This document shows, one piece after another, positions 30,479 to 37,817 of a stretch of DNA of 37,817 bases (position 1 is its first letter; each line of letters starts with the position of its first letter). A program made the position numbers and the translations under genes. The notes beneath the pieces were generated by a model that saw only the letters and a list, made by a program, of their open reading frames with translations, was not told where the DNA came from and made no database searches. Source of the stretch: Pseudomonadota bacterium (lineage in GTDB: Bacteria; Pseudomonadota; Gammaproteobacteria; Burkholderiales; Burkholderiaceae_C); the NCBI GenBank assembly GCA_023442945.1, contig JAEZWW010000057.1, positions 1 through 37,817 of the forward strand, read 5' to 3'.

Positions 30479-31036
30479 GTGACCACGCCCAACGACGCGC
30501 CAGACAGCGACGGCGCCATCTCTTTCATTGACTACCGCATCGTCGAAGCGCCGCCGCCACCACCGGCGGTGAAGCGGCTTTATCTGGACATTGCGCGCGG
30601 TTGCGAAGGCAGCCACCCCGCGCAATGGACCGAGTGCCTGCTGTTCTTCAAGCGCATCGAACGGATCGCATACGCCGAACGCTGCTACCTCAACGCCCCT
30701 GAGCCGCCGACGTGGATGGAAGCGCCCAGCCGCGTGGTGGGCGCGCTGACAGCGTTGCGCGATGTGATGGCTGGGCTGAACGGCGGCCGGCCCTGGTACT
30801 CCGTCGTCGTGACCCTCAACCCGCAGCACGAGCTCCGCTTCGAATTCGACCACGACCATCTGCCGGATTTCGACGTGGTGCCGGAGCCCCATCTCTGGCA
30901 CCTTGAATTCACCCGATACCCACGCCCGGATTTGCAGGTGCATGTGCAGGACTGGATGGACGGCAGCGTCCCGCCCGAACGCGCGGCGGAGGTGACGCAG
31001 CGCCTGGCCGATTTGCGCGCGGCGGATGCGGACTGA
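30479..31036 (+). CDS. immunity protein (YezG/DUF600-like), copy 4, diverged
   Basis: 185 residues from a GTG, with AGGAAAAAG upstream. It has a 35-residue extra N-terminus with a run of prolines (EAPPPPPAVKRLYLDIARGC). The core is recognisable (AQWTECLLFFKRIERIAYAE, GRPWYSVVVTL, FEFDHDHLPDFD, FTRYPRPDLQ) but much changed. It ends the toxin-immunity cassette. Confidence 0.75.
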   Translation: MTTPNDAPDSDGAISFIDYRIVEAPPPPPAVKRLYLDIARGCEGSHPAQWTECLLFFKRIERIAYAERCYLNAPEPPTWMEAPSRVVGALTALRDVMAGLNGGRPWYSVVVTLNPQHELRFEFDHDHLPDFDVVPEPHLWHLEFTRYPRPDLQVHVQDWMDGSVPPERAAEVTQRLADLRAADAD

Positions 31037-31150
31037 TTGCCGGCGCGGGTGAACGCCGCGCCGCCAGCGCACCTCGGCGCCATGCAGCCGGCACTGCCTG
31101 CGCACGGGCACGCGGTGGCGCTGCGGGCCAAGGTGCTTTAATCCCTCCAC

Positions 31151-31882
31151 ATGAGCACCACCGCCGACTTGATCACGGTCCTGAAGAAGGAGCTGAAGGC
31201 TGCCCACATGACCTACGCCGATCTGGCGCAGGCTTTGGACATGGCCGAATCCAGCGTGAAGCGCATGCTGGCCAAGGGCGACATGCCGCTGTCGCGCATC
31301 GACGCGATCTGCCGCGCGCTGAAGCTGGACTTTGCCGAGCTGGCGCAGCGCGTGGCCGACACGCAGCCGCTGCTGACCGAGCTGACCGCCGAGCAGGAGC
31401 GCGCGGTGGTGGCCGACGAGAAGCTGCTGCTGGTGGCGATCAACGTGCTGAGCCAGTGGACGCTGGAGCAGATGACCACGTCGTACCGCCTGACCGAGGC
31501 CGAGGTGGTGAAGTACCTGGCACAGCTGGACCGCGTGGGCATCATCGAGCTGAAGCCGCTGAACCGCTACCGCCTGAAGGTGGCCAAGACCTTCCGCTGG
31601 CGCCCGCACGGGCCGGTGATGCAGTACTTCCGCGAGCACATCGTGCTGGACTATTTTGGTGGCGGCTTTGACGGGCCGGCCGAAGGCCTGGTGCTGGTGC
31701 ACGGCAACGTCAGCCGCGCGCTGGCGCCCAGCTTCATGGAGCGGCTGCAGCGCGTGGCGCAGGACTTCGCGCAGCAGCACCAGATGGACCAGAAGCTCAA
31801 ACCCAGCGAGCGCGAGGGCTACACGCTGGTGATGGCGATGCGGGGCTGGGAGCCGGAAGCGTTCTTGCGCCTGCGCCGCTAG
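31151..31882 (+). CDS. XRE family transcriptional regulator
   Basis: 243 residues. The N-terminal HTH is clear (HMTYADLAQALDMAESSVKRMLAKGDMPLSRIDAICRAL, about residues 19-57). The rest is a C-terminal domain of unknown type with an internal winged-helix-like part (LTEAEVVKYLAQLDRVGIIEL). It has its own promoter region after the immunity genes; targets cannot be inferred. Confidence 0.85.
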   Translation: MSTTADLITVLKKELKAAHMTYADLAQALDMAESSVKRMLAKGDMPLSRIDAICRALKLDFAELAQRVADTQPLLTELTAEQERAVVADEKLLLVAINVLSQWTLEQMTTSYRLTEAEVVKYLAQLDRVGIIELKPLNRYRLKVAKTFRWRPHGPVMQYFREHIVLDYFGGGFDGPAEGLVLVHGNVSRALAPSFMERLQRVAQDFAQQHQMDQKLKPSEREGYTLVMAMRGWEPEAFLRLRR

Positions 31883-31887
31883 ACTCT

Positions 31888-31930
31888 TGTTTTGATAGCT
31901 GGCTGCGCTGATTCCCGTGGGGCCAGCGGT
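31888..31930 (+). repeat. dispersed TAGCTG repeat, copy 9
   Basis: TGATAGCTGGCTGCGCTGAT then GTGGGGCCAGCGG, in the leader of the MFS gene. Confidence 0.6.
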
Positions 31931-31937
31931 CGATTGG

Positions 31938-33185
31938 ATGCATAAACCACGACCGCCAGCGCCACCCGGCGCGGCGCCCCGCGCACTGGTGCTGGGCCTG
32001 TCCGTGGCGCAGCTGATCAGCTGGGGCAGCGGGTTCTACAGCTTCGTGTTGTTCGCCGCGCCGGTGGAGCGGGCGCTGGGCCTCACGCGCGCGCAGTCGT
32101 CGCTGGCGTTCAGCCTGGCGCTGCTGGCCGAGGGCGCGGGCGCCTTCGCGGTCGGCCGCTGGATCGACGCGGGGCACGAACGCGCGGTGATGACCGGCGG
32201 CTCGCTGCTGATGGCCGCGGGCCTGGCGCTGCAGGCCGCGGTGTCGTCGCCGCTGGCGTTTTACGCGGTGTGGACCTTGCTGGGCTTGGGCCTCGCGGCC
32301 ACGCTGTACACGCCTGCCTTCGCCGTGGTCACGCGGCGCGACCCGCTGGGCTTTCGCCGCGCCATCATCACGCTGACCTTTCTGGGCGGGCTGGCCAGCA
32401 CGGTCTTCATTCCGCTGACCGATGCGCTGATCCGCCACCTGGGCTGGCGCCACGCGTCGCTGTCGCTGGCGGCGCTGCAGTTGGCGGTGTGCGTGCCGCT
32501 GCACGCCTGGCTGTTGCGCGGCGCACCTCGGCCAACGCGCGCCCTTGGCCACGCCGAGGCACCACAAGCCAGCGCACCGGCCGCAGCCGCCCACGCACCG
32601 GCGCGCAGCCTGGCCGAGCTGCTGCGCGGCCCGGTCTACCTGCGGCTGGCGCTGTTCACGGTGCTGCTGATGGCGGTGACAGCGGCCCTGCCCGCGCACC
32701 TGGTCAACCTGTTGCGCGAATCGGGTCTGCCGCCGGCCTGGGCGGTGGCGGTGCCGGCCAGCATTGGCGTGGCGCAGGTGCTGGGGCGCTGGCTGCTGTA
32801 CGTGGGTGAACGGCGGCTGGACCTGCACACCGTCAACCGCTGGGCGCCGTTGCTGGTGCCGCTGGGCCTGGTCGTGCTGCTGGTCGGCCGCGGCCACACC
32901 AGTGCCGCGTTGGCCTTCGTGGTCTTGTTCGGCCTGGGCAACGGGCTACTGACCATCGTCAAAGGCACGGTGATGGCGCAGTACGTCAGCGCCGCCCACG
33001 TGGGTGCGCTCAACGGCGCGCTGGGCCTGCCACTGGCGCTGGCGCGCGCGGCGGTGCCGCTGGCCGTGGGCCTGCTGTGGTCGCCCGCGTGGGGCTACAC
33101 CTGGGGGCTGGCGCTGCTGCTGGGCTTGAGCCTGGTCGGCGTGGCCGCGCTGTGGCAAGCGCAGCGGCTGGCGCGCGCACCGTGA
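31938..33185 (+). CDS. MFS transporter
   Basis: 415 residues with 12 probable membrane helices. The start MHKPRPPAPPGAAPRALVLG follows the repeat copy. The first helix contains QLISWGSGFYSFVLFA, typical of the monocarboxylate/oxalate-formate-like MFS branch. A Pro/Ala-rich cytoplasmic loop lies near residue 210 between the two six-helix halves. Substrate unknown. Confidence 0.88.
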   Translation: MHKPRPPAPPGAAPRALVLGLSVAQLISWGSGFYSFVLFAAPVERALGLTRAQSSLAFSLALLAEGAGAFAVGRWIDAGHERAVMTGGSLLMAAGLALQAAVSSPLAFYAVWTLLGLGLAATLYTPAFAVVTRRDPLGFRRAIITLTFLGGLASTVFIPLTDALIRHLGWRHASLSLAALQLAVCVPLHAWLLRGAPRPTRALGHAEAPQASAPAAAAHAPARSLAELLRGPVYLRLALFTVLLMAVTAALPAHLVNLLRESGLPPAWAVAVPASIGVAQVLGRWLLYVGERRLDLHTVNRWAPLLVPLGLVVLLVGRGHTSAALAFVVLFGLGNGLLTIVKGTVMAQYVSAAHVGALNGALGLPLALARAAVPLAVGLLWSPAWGYTWGLALLLGLSLVGVAALWQAQRLARAP

Positions 33186-33223
33186 GCTGCCGGCGCGGCT
33201 GATGCCACCCGCTCTCGCTTCTC

Positions 33224-33275
33224 TTTTGCTAGCTGGCCGCGCAATCTGCACTAGGGCCAGAGGGCGATTTGGCTT
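33224..33275 (+). repeat. dispersed TAGCTG repeat, copy 10
   Basis: GCTAGCTGGCCGCGCAATCT then CACTAGGGCCAGAGGGCGA, a full copy in the crotonase leader. Confidence 0.7.
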
Positions 33276-33332
33276 GAAATTCAACTCCCGCAGGTGACAG
33301 CCCCGCGCCGCGCGCGCCGCTAGCATGGGGGC

Positions 33333-34139
33333 ATGAACACTCCCGCCCCCGACGAAGGCCGCATCGACACCGAGGTGCGCGGCCACCTGCTGCTGATCAC
33401 CATCAACCGGCCGGCCAAGCGCAACGGCTTCACGCCCGCCATGTACCGCCAGCTGGCCGCCGCGTACACGCGCCTGGACGACGAGCCCGCGCTGCGCGTG
33501 GGCGTGCTGATGGCGGCGGGCGATCACTTCACCGCTGGGCTGGACTTGCCCACGTTTGCGCCGCTGATGCAGCGCGGCGAACAGGCCGCACCCGCCGGCG
33601 GCGTGGAGCCGACCGAACCCGGCATGGCCGGTTACCGACGCCGCCAAAAGCCGGTGGTCGTCGCCGTCAAAGGCATCACCTACACGCTGGGGATCGAGCT
33701 GATGCTGGCCGCCGACGTGGTGGTGGCGGCCGACAACTGCCGCTTTTCGCAGCTGGAGGTCAAGCGCGGCATCATGGCCACGGGCGGCGCCACGCTGCGC
33801 ATGGCCGAACGCGCCGGCGCGGGCAACGCGCTGCTGCATCTGCTGACCGGCGACGAATTCAACGCGGCCGAGGCGCTGCGTTTGAATTTCGTGCAAAAAG
33901 TCGTCTCGCCGGCACAGGTAGAGCGCGAGGCGCTACAGATTGCAGAGCAGATCGCGCAGCAAGCGCCGCTGGCCGTGGTGGCCACGCGGCTGAACGTGCT
34001 GAAGGCGATTGAGCAAGGTCCGCTGGCGGCGATGGAAGAATTTGAAGCGACCCAGCAGCGCTTGTCGCGCAGCGAAGACGCGGCCGAAGGCGTGCGCTCC
34101 TTCGTCGAGCGGCGGCCAGCGCGCTTTACCGGACGCTGA
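33333..34139 (+). CDS. crotonase/enoyl-CoA hydratase family protein
   Basis: 268 residues. The crotonase fold is shown by LLITINRPAKRNGFTPAM, the first oxyanion-hole segment (GDHFTAGLDLPTF) and the second (VKGITYTLGIELMLAAD). The second hole has TLG where most have LGGG, so activity may differ from true enoyl-CoA hydratase. Acyl-CoA metabolism is likely. It stands alone, convergent with the GNAT gene. Confidence 0.85.
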   Translation: MNTPAPDEGRIDTEVRGHLLLITINRPAKRNGFTPAMYRQLAAAYTRLDDEPALRVGVLMAAGDHFTAGLDLPTFAPLMQRGEQAAPAGGVEPTEPGMAGYRRRQKPVVVAVKGITYTLGIELMLAADVVVAADNCRFSQLEVKRGIMATGGATLRMAERAGAGNALLHLLTGDEFNAAEALRLNFVQKVVSPAQVEREALQIAEQIAQQAPLAVVATRLNVLKAIEQGPLAAMEEFEATQQRLSRSEDAAEGVRSFVERRPARFTGR

Positions 34140-34174
34140 GTGCTCCGCACCAGCGTGGCGGCGGCCTCAGCCGA

Positions 34175-34633
34175 TCACACCGCCTTTTCCATGTGCACCA
34201 GCGACACCACGGGCGACACGACTTCGGTGCCGACGATGCGGTAGCCGTGGCGCTGGTACAGGCGGATGTTGCCTTCGCTGCGCGCGCCGGTGAACAGGGT
34301 GAAGCGGTGCACGCCCGTGGCCTGCGCTTCAATCGCCTGCAGCAACGCCGCGCCCAGACCCTGGCCCTGGTTTTGCGGGTGCACGATCAGCCGCGCGATG
34401 GCGCATTCACCGTCCTGCACCCGCGCCCGGACCGAGCCGACGATGCGGCCGTCGGCGTCGACCGCCTTCAACACCGTGTGCGTGTCCCAGTCGGCCAGCG
34501 ACGCGGCCAACGTCTCCGTCAGCGGCGGGATGGACCAATCGTTGTACAGCCGCGCTTCGGACTGAAAGGCCAGGTGCTGCAACGCCAGGATGGCGGCGGC
34601 GTCTTCGCGCGGGGCGGGCTGGATGTGGGGCAT
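34175..34633 (-). CDS. GNAT family N-acetyltransferase
   Basis: 152 residues. The acetyl-CoA motif is intact: ARLIVHPQNQGQGLGAALLQAIE (about 83-105), followed by LYQRHGYRIVGTE. Substrate unknown. It is the last gene of a minus-strand run (FIST-VOC-cupin-GNAT), 22 bases after the cupin gene. Confidence 0.88.
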   Translation of the reverse strand: MPHIQPAPREDAAAILALQHLAFQSEARLYNDWSIPPLTETLAASLADWDTHTVLKAVDADGRIVGSVRARVQDGECAIARLIVHPQNQGQGLGAALLQAIEAQATGVHRFTLFTGARSEGNIRLYQRHGYRIVGTEVVSPVVSLVHMEKAV

Positions 34634-34655
34634 GGCGCGTCAGCTGGCAGCGGCG

Positions 34656-35072
34656 TCAGTCTGGCTCGACCGGCGACAGGTACTGCGCGTCGCTGACCTG
34701 CTCCAGCCAATCCACGGCTACGCCGTCCTGCGCTTCCTGAATGGCGATGTGGCTCATGGCGGTGGTGTCGGTGGCGCCGTGCCAGTGCTTCTGGCCGCAG
34801 TCGCAGTGCACTACGTCGCCGGCCTGGATCGCCTTCTTGGGGCCGCCCCAGCATTGCGTCCAACCGCTGCCGGCGGTGACGAGCAGGTGCTGGCCCAGCG
34901 GATGCGTGTGCCAGGCGGTGCGGGCGCCGGGCTCGAAGGTGACCAGCGCGGCCGACGTACGACCCGGCGCGGTAGCGCCAAACAGCGGGTCCATGCGCAC
35001 GGCGCCTGTGAAGCGGTCGGCTGGCCCTTTGGCGGAAGGGCGCGAACCGACGCGGTAGATCTGCATGGGCAT
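34656..35072 (-). CDS. cupin domain protein
   Basis: 138 residues; ATG at 35072 with GGAGCCCACCC upstream. Cupin motif 1 is WHTHPLGQHLLVTAGSGW, motif 2 is GDVVHCDCGQKHWHGA, giving a His-rich metal site. Such small cupins resemble those next to alkylhydroperoxidase-like genes. Specific function unknown. Confidence 0.85.
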   Translation of the reverse strand: MPMQIYRVGSRPSAKGPADRFTGAVRMDPLFGATAPGRTSAALVTFEPGARTAWHTHPLGQHLLVTAGSGWTQCWGGPKKAIQAGDVVHCDCGQKHWHGATDTTAMSHIAIQEAQDGVAVDWLEQVSDAQYLSPVEPD

Positions 35073-35086
35073 GGGTGGGCTCCGTC

Positions 35087-35509
35087 TCAAGGTCCGGCAG
35101 GCGTGGGCGTGGCGATCTCGTCGTAACCGCGGCCCAGAAACTGCAGCAGGCAAAACCCGTGGCCGAACGGATCGGCCAGCAGCGCGATGCGGCCCCAGTC
35201 GTGGCTGCGCGCGGCCTGCTCCAACACCGCGCCGGCCGCCACGGCGCGCGCAACAGCGGCGTCGACGTCGGGCACGACCAGGTCCAAGTGCACCGGGGTC
35301 CAGTGGCGGGCGTAGTCGCGCGGCCTCGGCACGGTGGCTGACGCAGACGTGCCGGCGGCCTTGCGCAACAGGTAGATAGGCGCACCGGCGCCCAGCAATT
35401 CAAGACCGTCGTCACCGAAGCGGCGGCCCGTCGTCAGCCCCAGGGCGGTGGTGTAGAAGGCCTCGGCGCGCGCCAGATCATCAACGTCGATGTTGACGAG
35501 CAGCTGCAC
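35087..35509 (-). CDS. VOC (glyoxalase/bleomycin resistance-like) family protein
   Basis: 140 residues from a GTG at 35509; AGAGGATT, which overlaps the stop of the FIST gene, serves as the ribosome site. It has two beta-alpha-beta-beta-beta units: VNIDVDDLARAEAFYTTALG and HLDLVVPDVDAAVARAVAAGA, ending in DPFGHGFCLLQF. The family includes glyoxalases and resistance proteins; substrate unknown. Longer in-frame starts exist but lack support. Confidence 0.82.
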   Translation of the reverse strand: MQLLVNIDVDDLARAEAFYTTALGLTTGRRFGDDGLELLGAGAPIYLLRKAAGTSASATVPRPRDYARHWTPVHLDLVVPDVDAAVARAVAAGAVLEQAARSHDWGRIALLADPFGHGFCLLQFLGRGYDEIATPTPAGP

Positions 35510-35513
35510 GCCG

Positions 35514-36809
35514 TCAATCCTCTGGCGCGTCACCGCCCGCGGCCGCCGGTGCAACGAACACGGTCAGCACGCCGGTGTAGCCGTACAGGTGGTGGCGCGC
35601 GATCTCGCCACCGGCGAAGAAGCCAACCAAGGGCACATCGCCCAGCGCATGGCGCACGATCTGCAGTTCGGCCCCCGGCGCGCCAAAGTGCGCCCCGCCT
35701 CGGCCCGCGCAGCTGATGTAGACCGCGCCGGCGATGCGCCGCGCCGGGTGCGGTGACGACAGCGCGTGCGGCGCGGCCAGGGCAGCGGCGGTGAGCTCGG
35801 GCACCTCTTCGGGCTCCAGCTCTTCACGGATCTCGGCGCAGATGCGCGTCAGGTCGGCGCGGGCCGCCTGCACGTTGCGCTGGCAGAAGGCGAGGCGCTG
35901 GCCAACGCGCGGGCGTTCGGCAATGGCGACGCCGCGGCGGCCCGGGTCCACCCCGATGATGTGGCGCACCACCACGTCGGGCCCGAAGTGGCCGGTGCGG
36001 CCCACACCCTCTTCGCCCGGGCTGGACAGGCCGACCAGGGTCTGGCGCACCACCTCCAGCGCTTCGCGTGGGGCGTCCAGGCTGATGCGCAGGTCGGCCA
36101 GCATGACATCCAGCGCGGGCTGCCCGTCCAGCGCCAGCAGCACGTTGCCGTCGGCGCCGGTGACTTCGTGCTCCGGCGCGACCGGCTGGCAGCCCTGTGT
36201 GACGCGCGACACCAGCACCACGCCCTGCCCAAACGCCACGCCCGACAAGCCGCCAGAGATCACGCCACCAACACCACCCTGCCCCGGCACATGGCCCTGG
36301 CTGCCCACGGCGAACTGCAGCACGCGGCTGCGGCTGGACGACAGGCCGCCAAACAGGTAGCCGGTGTCGGTGCGCTGCGCCAGCTCGGCCACCAGGTCGG
36401 GGACGTCGGGCGTTTGCGCATCGGCGTGCACCAGCGCGGTGTGGGGCCGAAAGCCCGCGCCCGCCCCAGCGCCCAGGGGCATTACGCCAGAAAACACGCG
36501 GATCTGGTCCGCGGGCAAGGCGCACAGCATCACCGCCAGCGCGGGTTCGTCGATGTACTCGGCGTTGCTGGCGCACACGCCGATGCCCACCGTGCCGGCC
36601 CAGTCGGTGACTTCAGGCAGTTCGGCGCTCAGCAGATCGAGGATGTCCTGGGCCGCGCCAGCGTAGTGGTCGGTGATGTAGAGCAGGCCGAGCGAAGGCG
36701 CGTCGGCGTAGTCGGCGCTGGCCATTTGCGCGCGCAGCTGCGCGAGCACCAGGCCACAGGCCATCTGCCACTGCGGGTGCGTGGCGTGGCCATAGGGAAA
36801 CAGCGTCAT
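35514..36809 (-). CDS. FIST domain sensory protein
   Basis: 431 residues. The FIST N part (LGLLYITDHYAGAAQDILDLL, WAGTVGIGVCA, GGLSSSRSRVLQFAVG) and FIST C part (GAVYISCAGRGGAHFG, LVGFFAGGEIARH) are both present. FIST domains are thought to bind small ligands such as amino acids in signalling. No kinase or output domain is fused. The start MTLFPYGHATHPQWQ is chosen because the upstream frame is low-complexity Arg/Pro. Confidence 0.85.
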   Translation of the reverse strand: MTLFPYGHATHPQWQMACGLVLAQLRAQMASADYADAPSLGLLYITDHYAGAAQDILDLLSAELPEVTDWAGTVGIGVCASNAEYIDEPALAVMLCALPADQIRVFSGVMPLGAGAGAGFRPHTALVHADAQTPDVPDLVAELAQRTDTGYLFGGLSSSRSRVLQFAVGSQGHVPGQGGVGGVISGGLSGVAFGQGVVLVSRVTQGCQPVAPEHEVTGADGNVLLALDGQPALDVMLADLRISLDAPREALEVVRQTLVGLSSPGEEGVGRTGHFGPDVVVRHIIGVDPGRRGVAIAERPRVGQRLAFCQRNVQAARADLTRICAEIREELEPEEVPELTAAALAAPHALSSPHPARRIAGAVYISCAGRGGAHFGAPGAELQIVRHALGDVPLVGFFAGGEIARHHLYGYTGVLTVFVAPAAAGGDAPED

Positions 36810-36849
36810 GCGGTGGGTGGGCGGTAGAGCCCGGAAGGAATGGAACGAC

Positions 36850-37737
36850 TCAGCGAGGCTTGGCCGGGGGCGGCAGTGGCCAACCGGCGTTGCGCGTGGG
36901 CGCGGCGGCGGGCTCGCGCGCCGCCGCCTTCTTGGCCGGTGTGGCCGCCTTTTTGCGCGGGGCAGCGGTCTTGGCCGCGCCGCGCTTGGCGGCGGGCTTC
37001 TTCTTGGCAGCGGCCTTGCGCGCAGGCTTGGCGGGCTTGGCACCCGTGGCCGCGGCGGCGGGTGCGCTGGCCTTGGCCGGTGCGGCTTCGCGCAAGGCGT
37101 TGGCGGCGATCTGCTGGAACTGCTGCGTCAGCGCGCCCCACCACTGCATGCCGTCAGCCAGACTTTTGGCGGCGGCGTTGGTCGTGTCCGAGCTGGCCTC
37201 GGCATCCGGCGAAGCGGTCGCCGCCTTGGGTTTGCGCGGGCGTGCGGGTGGTGGCTCCGCTGACGCCGCAGGCTCAGGCGCTGCCACCGGCGGCTCCGGC
37301 AGGGGCGCGGGTGCAGCCTCCGGGGCAGGGGCTGCAGCGGCGGGACCTTGGTCAAAAGGCCACTGCGGCGCGGCCGCGGTTGTCTTGGGGTCAGGTGCGG
37401 GCGCCGGCGCAGCGGCCGGGGGCACCGACACGGTGAAGGCCTTGGCCACTTCGGCCATGCTGACGTTCATGCCCTGCAGGGTGGCCAGCGTCATCTTCTG
37501 CACTTCCAGCGCCTGAATGGTCGCCTTCAAGGCCGTGGCGTTCTGGTCCAGCCAGAACTGCACCGCCTTGAGTTCGGTGATGCGGCGGTCCAGCTCCTCG
37601 ACGCTCACGGTGGGCGCGACCCACTGGCCGAGGCCGGGCAGGCTACCGCCACCGGCTTTTTGCGCGCTCGACAACTGCTGGAGGAAGTCGAAGCCGGGGA
37701 TGAACTTGCCGAAGGCGAAGGCGTTGGCGTCGCTCAT
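36850..37737 (-). CDS. phaM: PhaM-like polyhydroxyalkanoate granule protein
   Basis: 295 residues; ATG with GAGGTGCATCC upstream. The N-terminus FGKFIPGFDFLQQLSSAQ and ELDRRITELKAVQFWLDQNA match PhaM of Cupriavidus/Ralstonia. A Pro/Ala-rich linker (about 105-180) and a Lys/Ala/Pro-rich histone-like tail (about 225-290) follow. In Ralstonia eutropha PhaM activates PHA synthase and ties granules to DNA through that tail. It lies 40 bases upstream of the FIST gene on the same strand. The rest of the window (37738-37817) holds only its leader. Confidence 0.88.
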   Translation of the reverse strand: MSDANAFAFGKFIPGFDFLQQLSSAQKAGGGSLPGLGQWVAPTVSVEELDRRITELKAVQFWLDQNATALKATIQALEVQKMTLATLQGMNVSMAEVAKAFTVSVPPAAAPAPAPDPKTTAAAPQWPFDQGPAAAAPAPEAAPAPLPEPPVAAPEPAASAEPPPARPRKPKAATASPDAEASSDTTNAAAKSLADGMQWWGALTQQFQQIAANALREAAPAKASAPAAAATGAKPAKPARKAAAKKKPAAKRGAAKTAAPRKKAATPAKKAAAREPAAAPTRNAGWPLPPPAKPR

Positions 37738-37817
37738 GGATGCACCTCAGAACGGGTAAGCCCAGTGGCCGCCGCGCGCCGACAACGCACGCGCGGCGGG
37801 CTGGATCACAGCTTAAC

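Overview
The window is a high-GC chromosomal segment. It looks like a betaproteobacterium of the Burkholderiales, most likely Comamonadaceae. Lineage markers are a Bug-type solute-binding protein, a DUF4148 secreted protein, a PhaM-like polyhydroxyalkanoate granule protein, a BON-MscS channel, and two families of short intergenic repeats of the kind scattered through Comamonadaceae genomes. No phage structural genes, transposase or CRISPR array were seen.

Layout. 1-14.1 kb: ordinary chromosomal genes. These are the C-terminal end of a D-Ala-D-Ala carboxypeptidase (dacB/PBP4), DUF4148, a BON-MscS channel, a Bug/cyclase pair, small membrane proteins, a coiled-coil zinc-ribbon membrane protein, a DUF2145 pair, a YiaA/YiaB protein, a three-gene ATGA-coupled DUF2218 operon, an aldo/keto reductase, a LigB-type dioxygenase divergent from a LysR regulator, and DUF3592. 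14.2-23.0 kb: an RNA-repair/tRNA island, almost wholly on the minus strand. 23.0-24.4 kb: an HTH regulator and a lower-GC gene with a HEPN-like R-x4-H motif. 24.4-27.2 kb: an LplT/PlsC fusion and a CREST-like membrane hydrolase. 27.6-31.0 kb: a polymorphic nuclease toxin and four copies of its YezG/DUF600-like immunity gene, one broken. 31.1-37.7 kb: XRE regulator, MFS transporter, crotonase, then a minus-strand run phaM-FIST-VOC-cupin-GNAT.

The island is the most unusual part. Read leftward, it starts at a good promoter (TTGACG-17-TACAGT, about 22928-22956) whose spacer holds a perfect 15-bp palindrome next to a divergent HTH gene. A 67-codon ORF and an intrinsic terminator follow, then a strongly structured leader. 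Next come Leu(CAG), Ser(GCT) and Pro(TGG) tRNA genes, a GNAT acetyltransferase, Arg(ACG) and Cys(GCA), a 63-codon ORF with a strong RBS, His(GTG), Lys(CTT) and Gln(TTG), an HNH endonuclease, a 56-nt D-arm-less tRNA-like element abutting a Thr(CGT)-like tRNA, a slipin/SPFH protein, a tRNA 3'-end remnant, a DUF4275-like protein, a Cys-motif protein split by an in-frame TAA, and the RNA ligase RtcB. It ends at an intrinsic terminator (14164-14197). The tRNAs have nine different anticodons, sequences unlike ordinary tRNAs of this group, and several odd features: C33 in His, a short variable arm in Leu, and acceptor mismatches in Thr, Gln and Cys. Most keep the discriminator base expected for their amino acid. 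My inference is an RNA-damage response unit in which RtcB reseals cleaved tRNA and the divergent tRNAs act as replacements, decoys or sensors. A candidate HEPN ribonuclease lies just outside.

Limits: all calls come from reading the sequence. tRNA folds were made by hand, and family names rest on remembered motifs, not searches.
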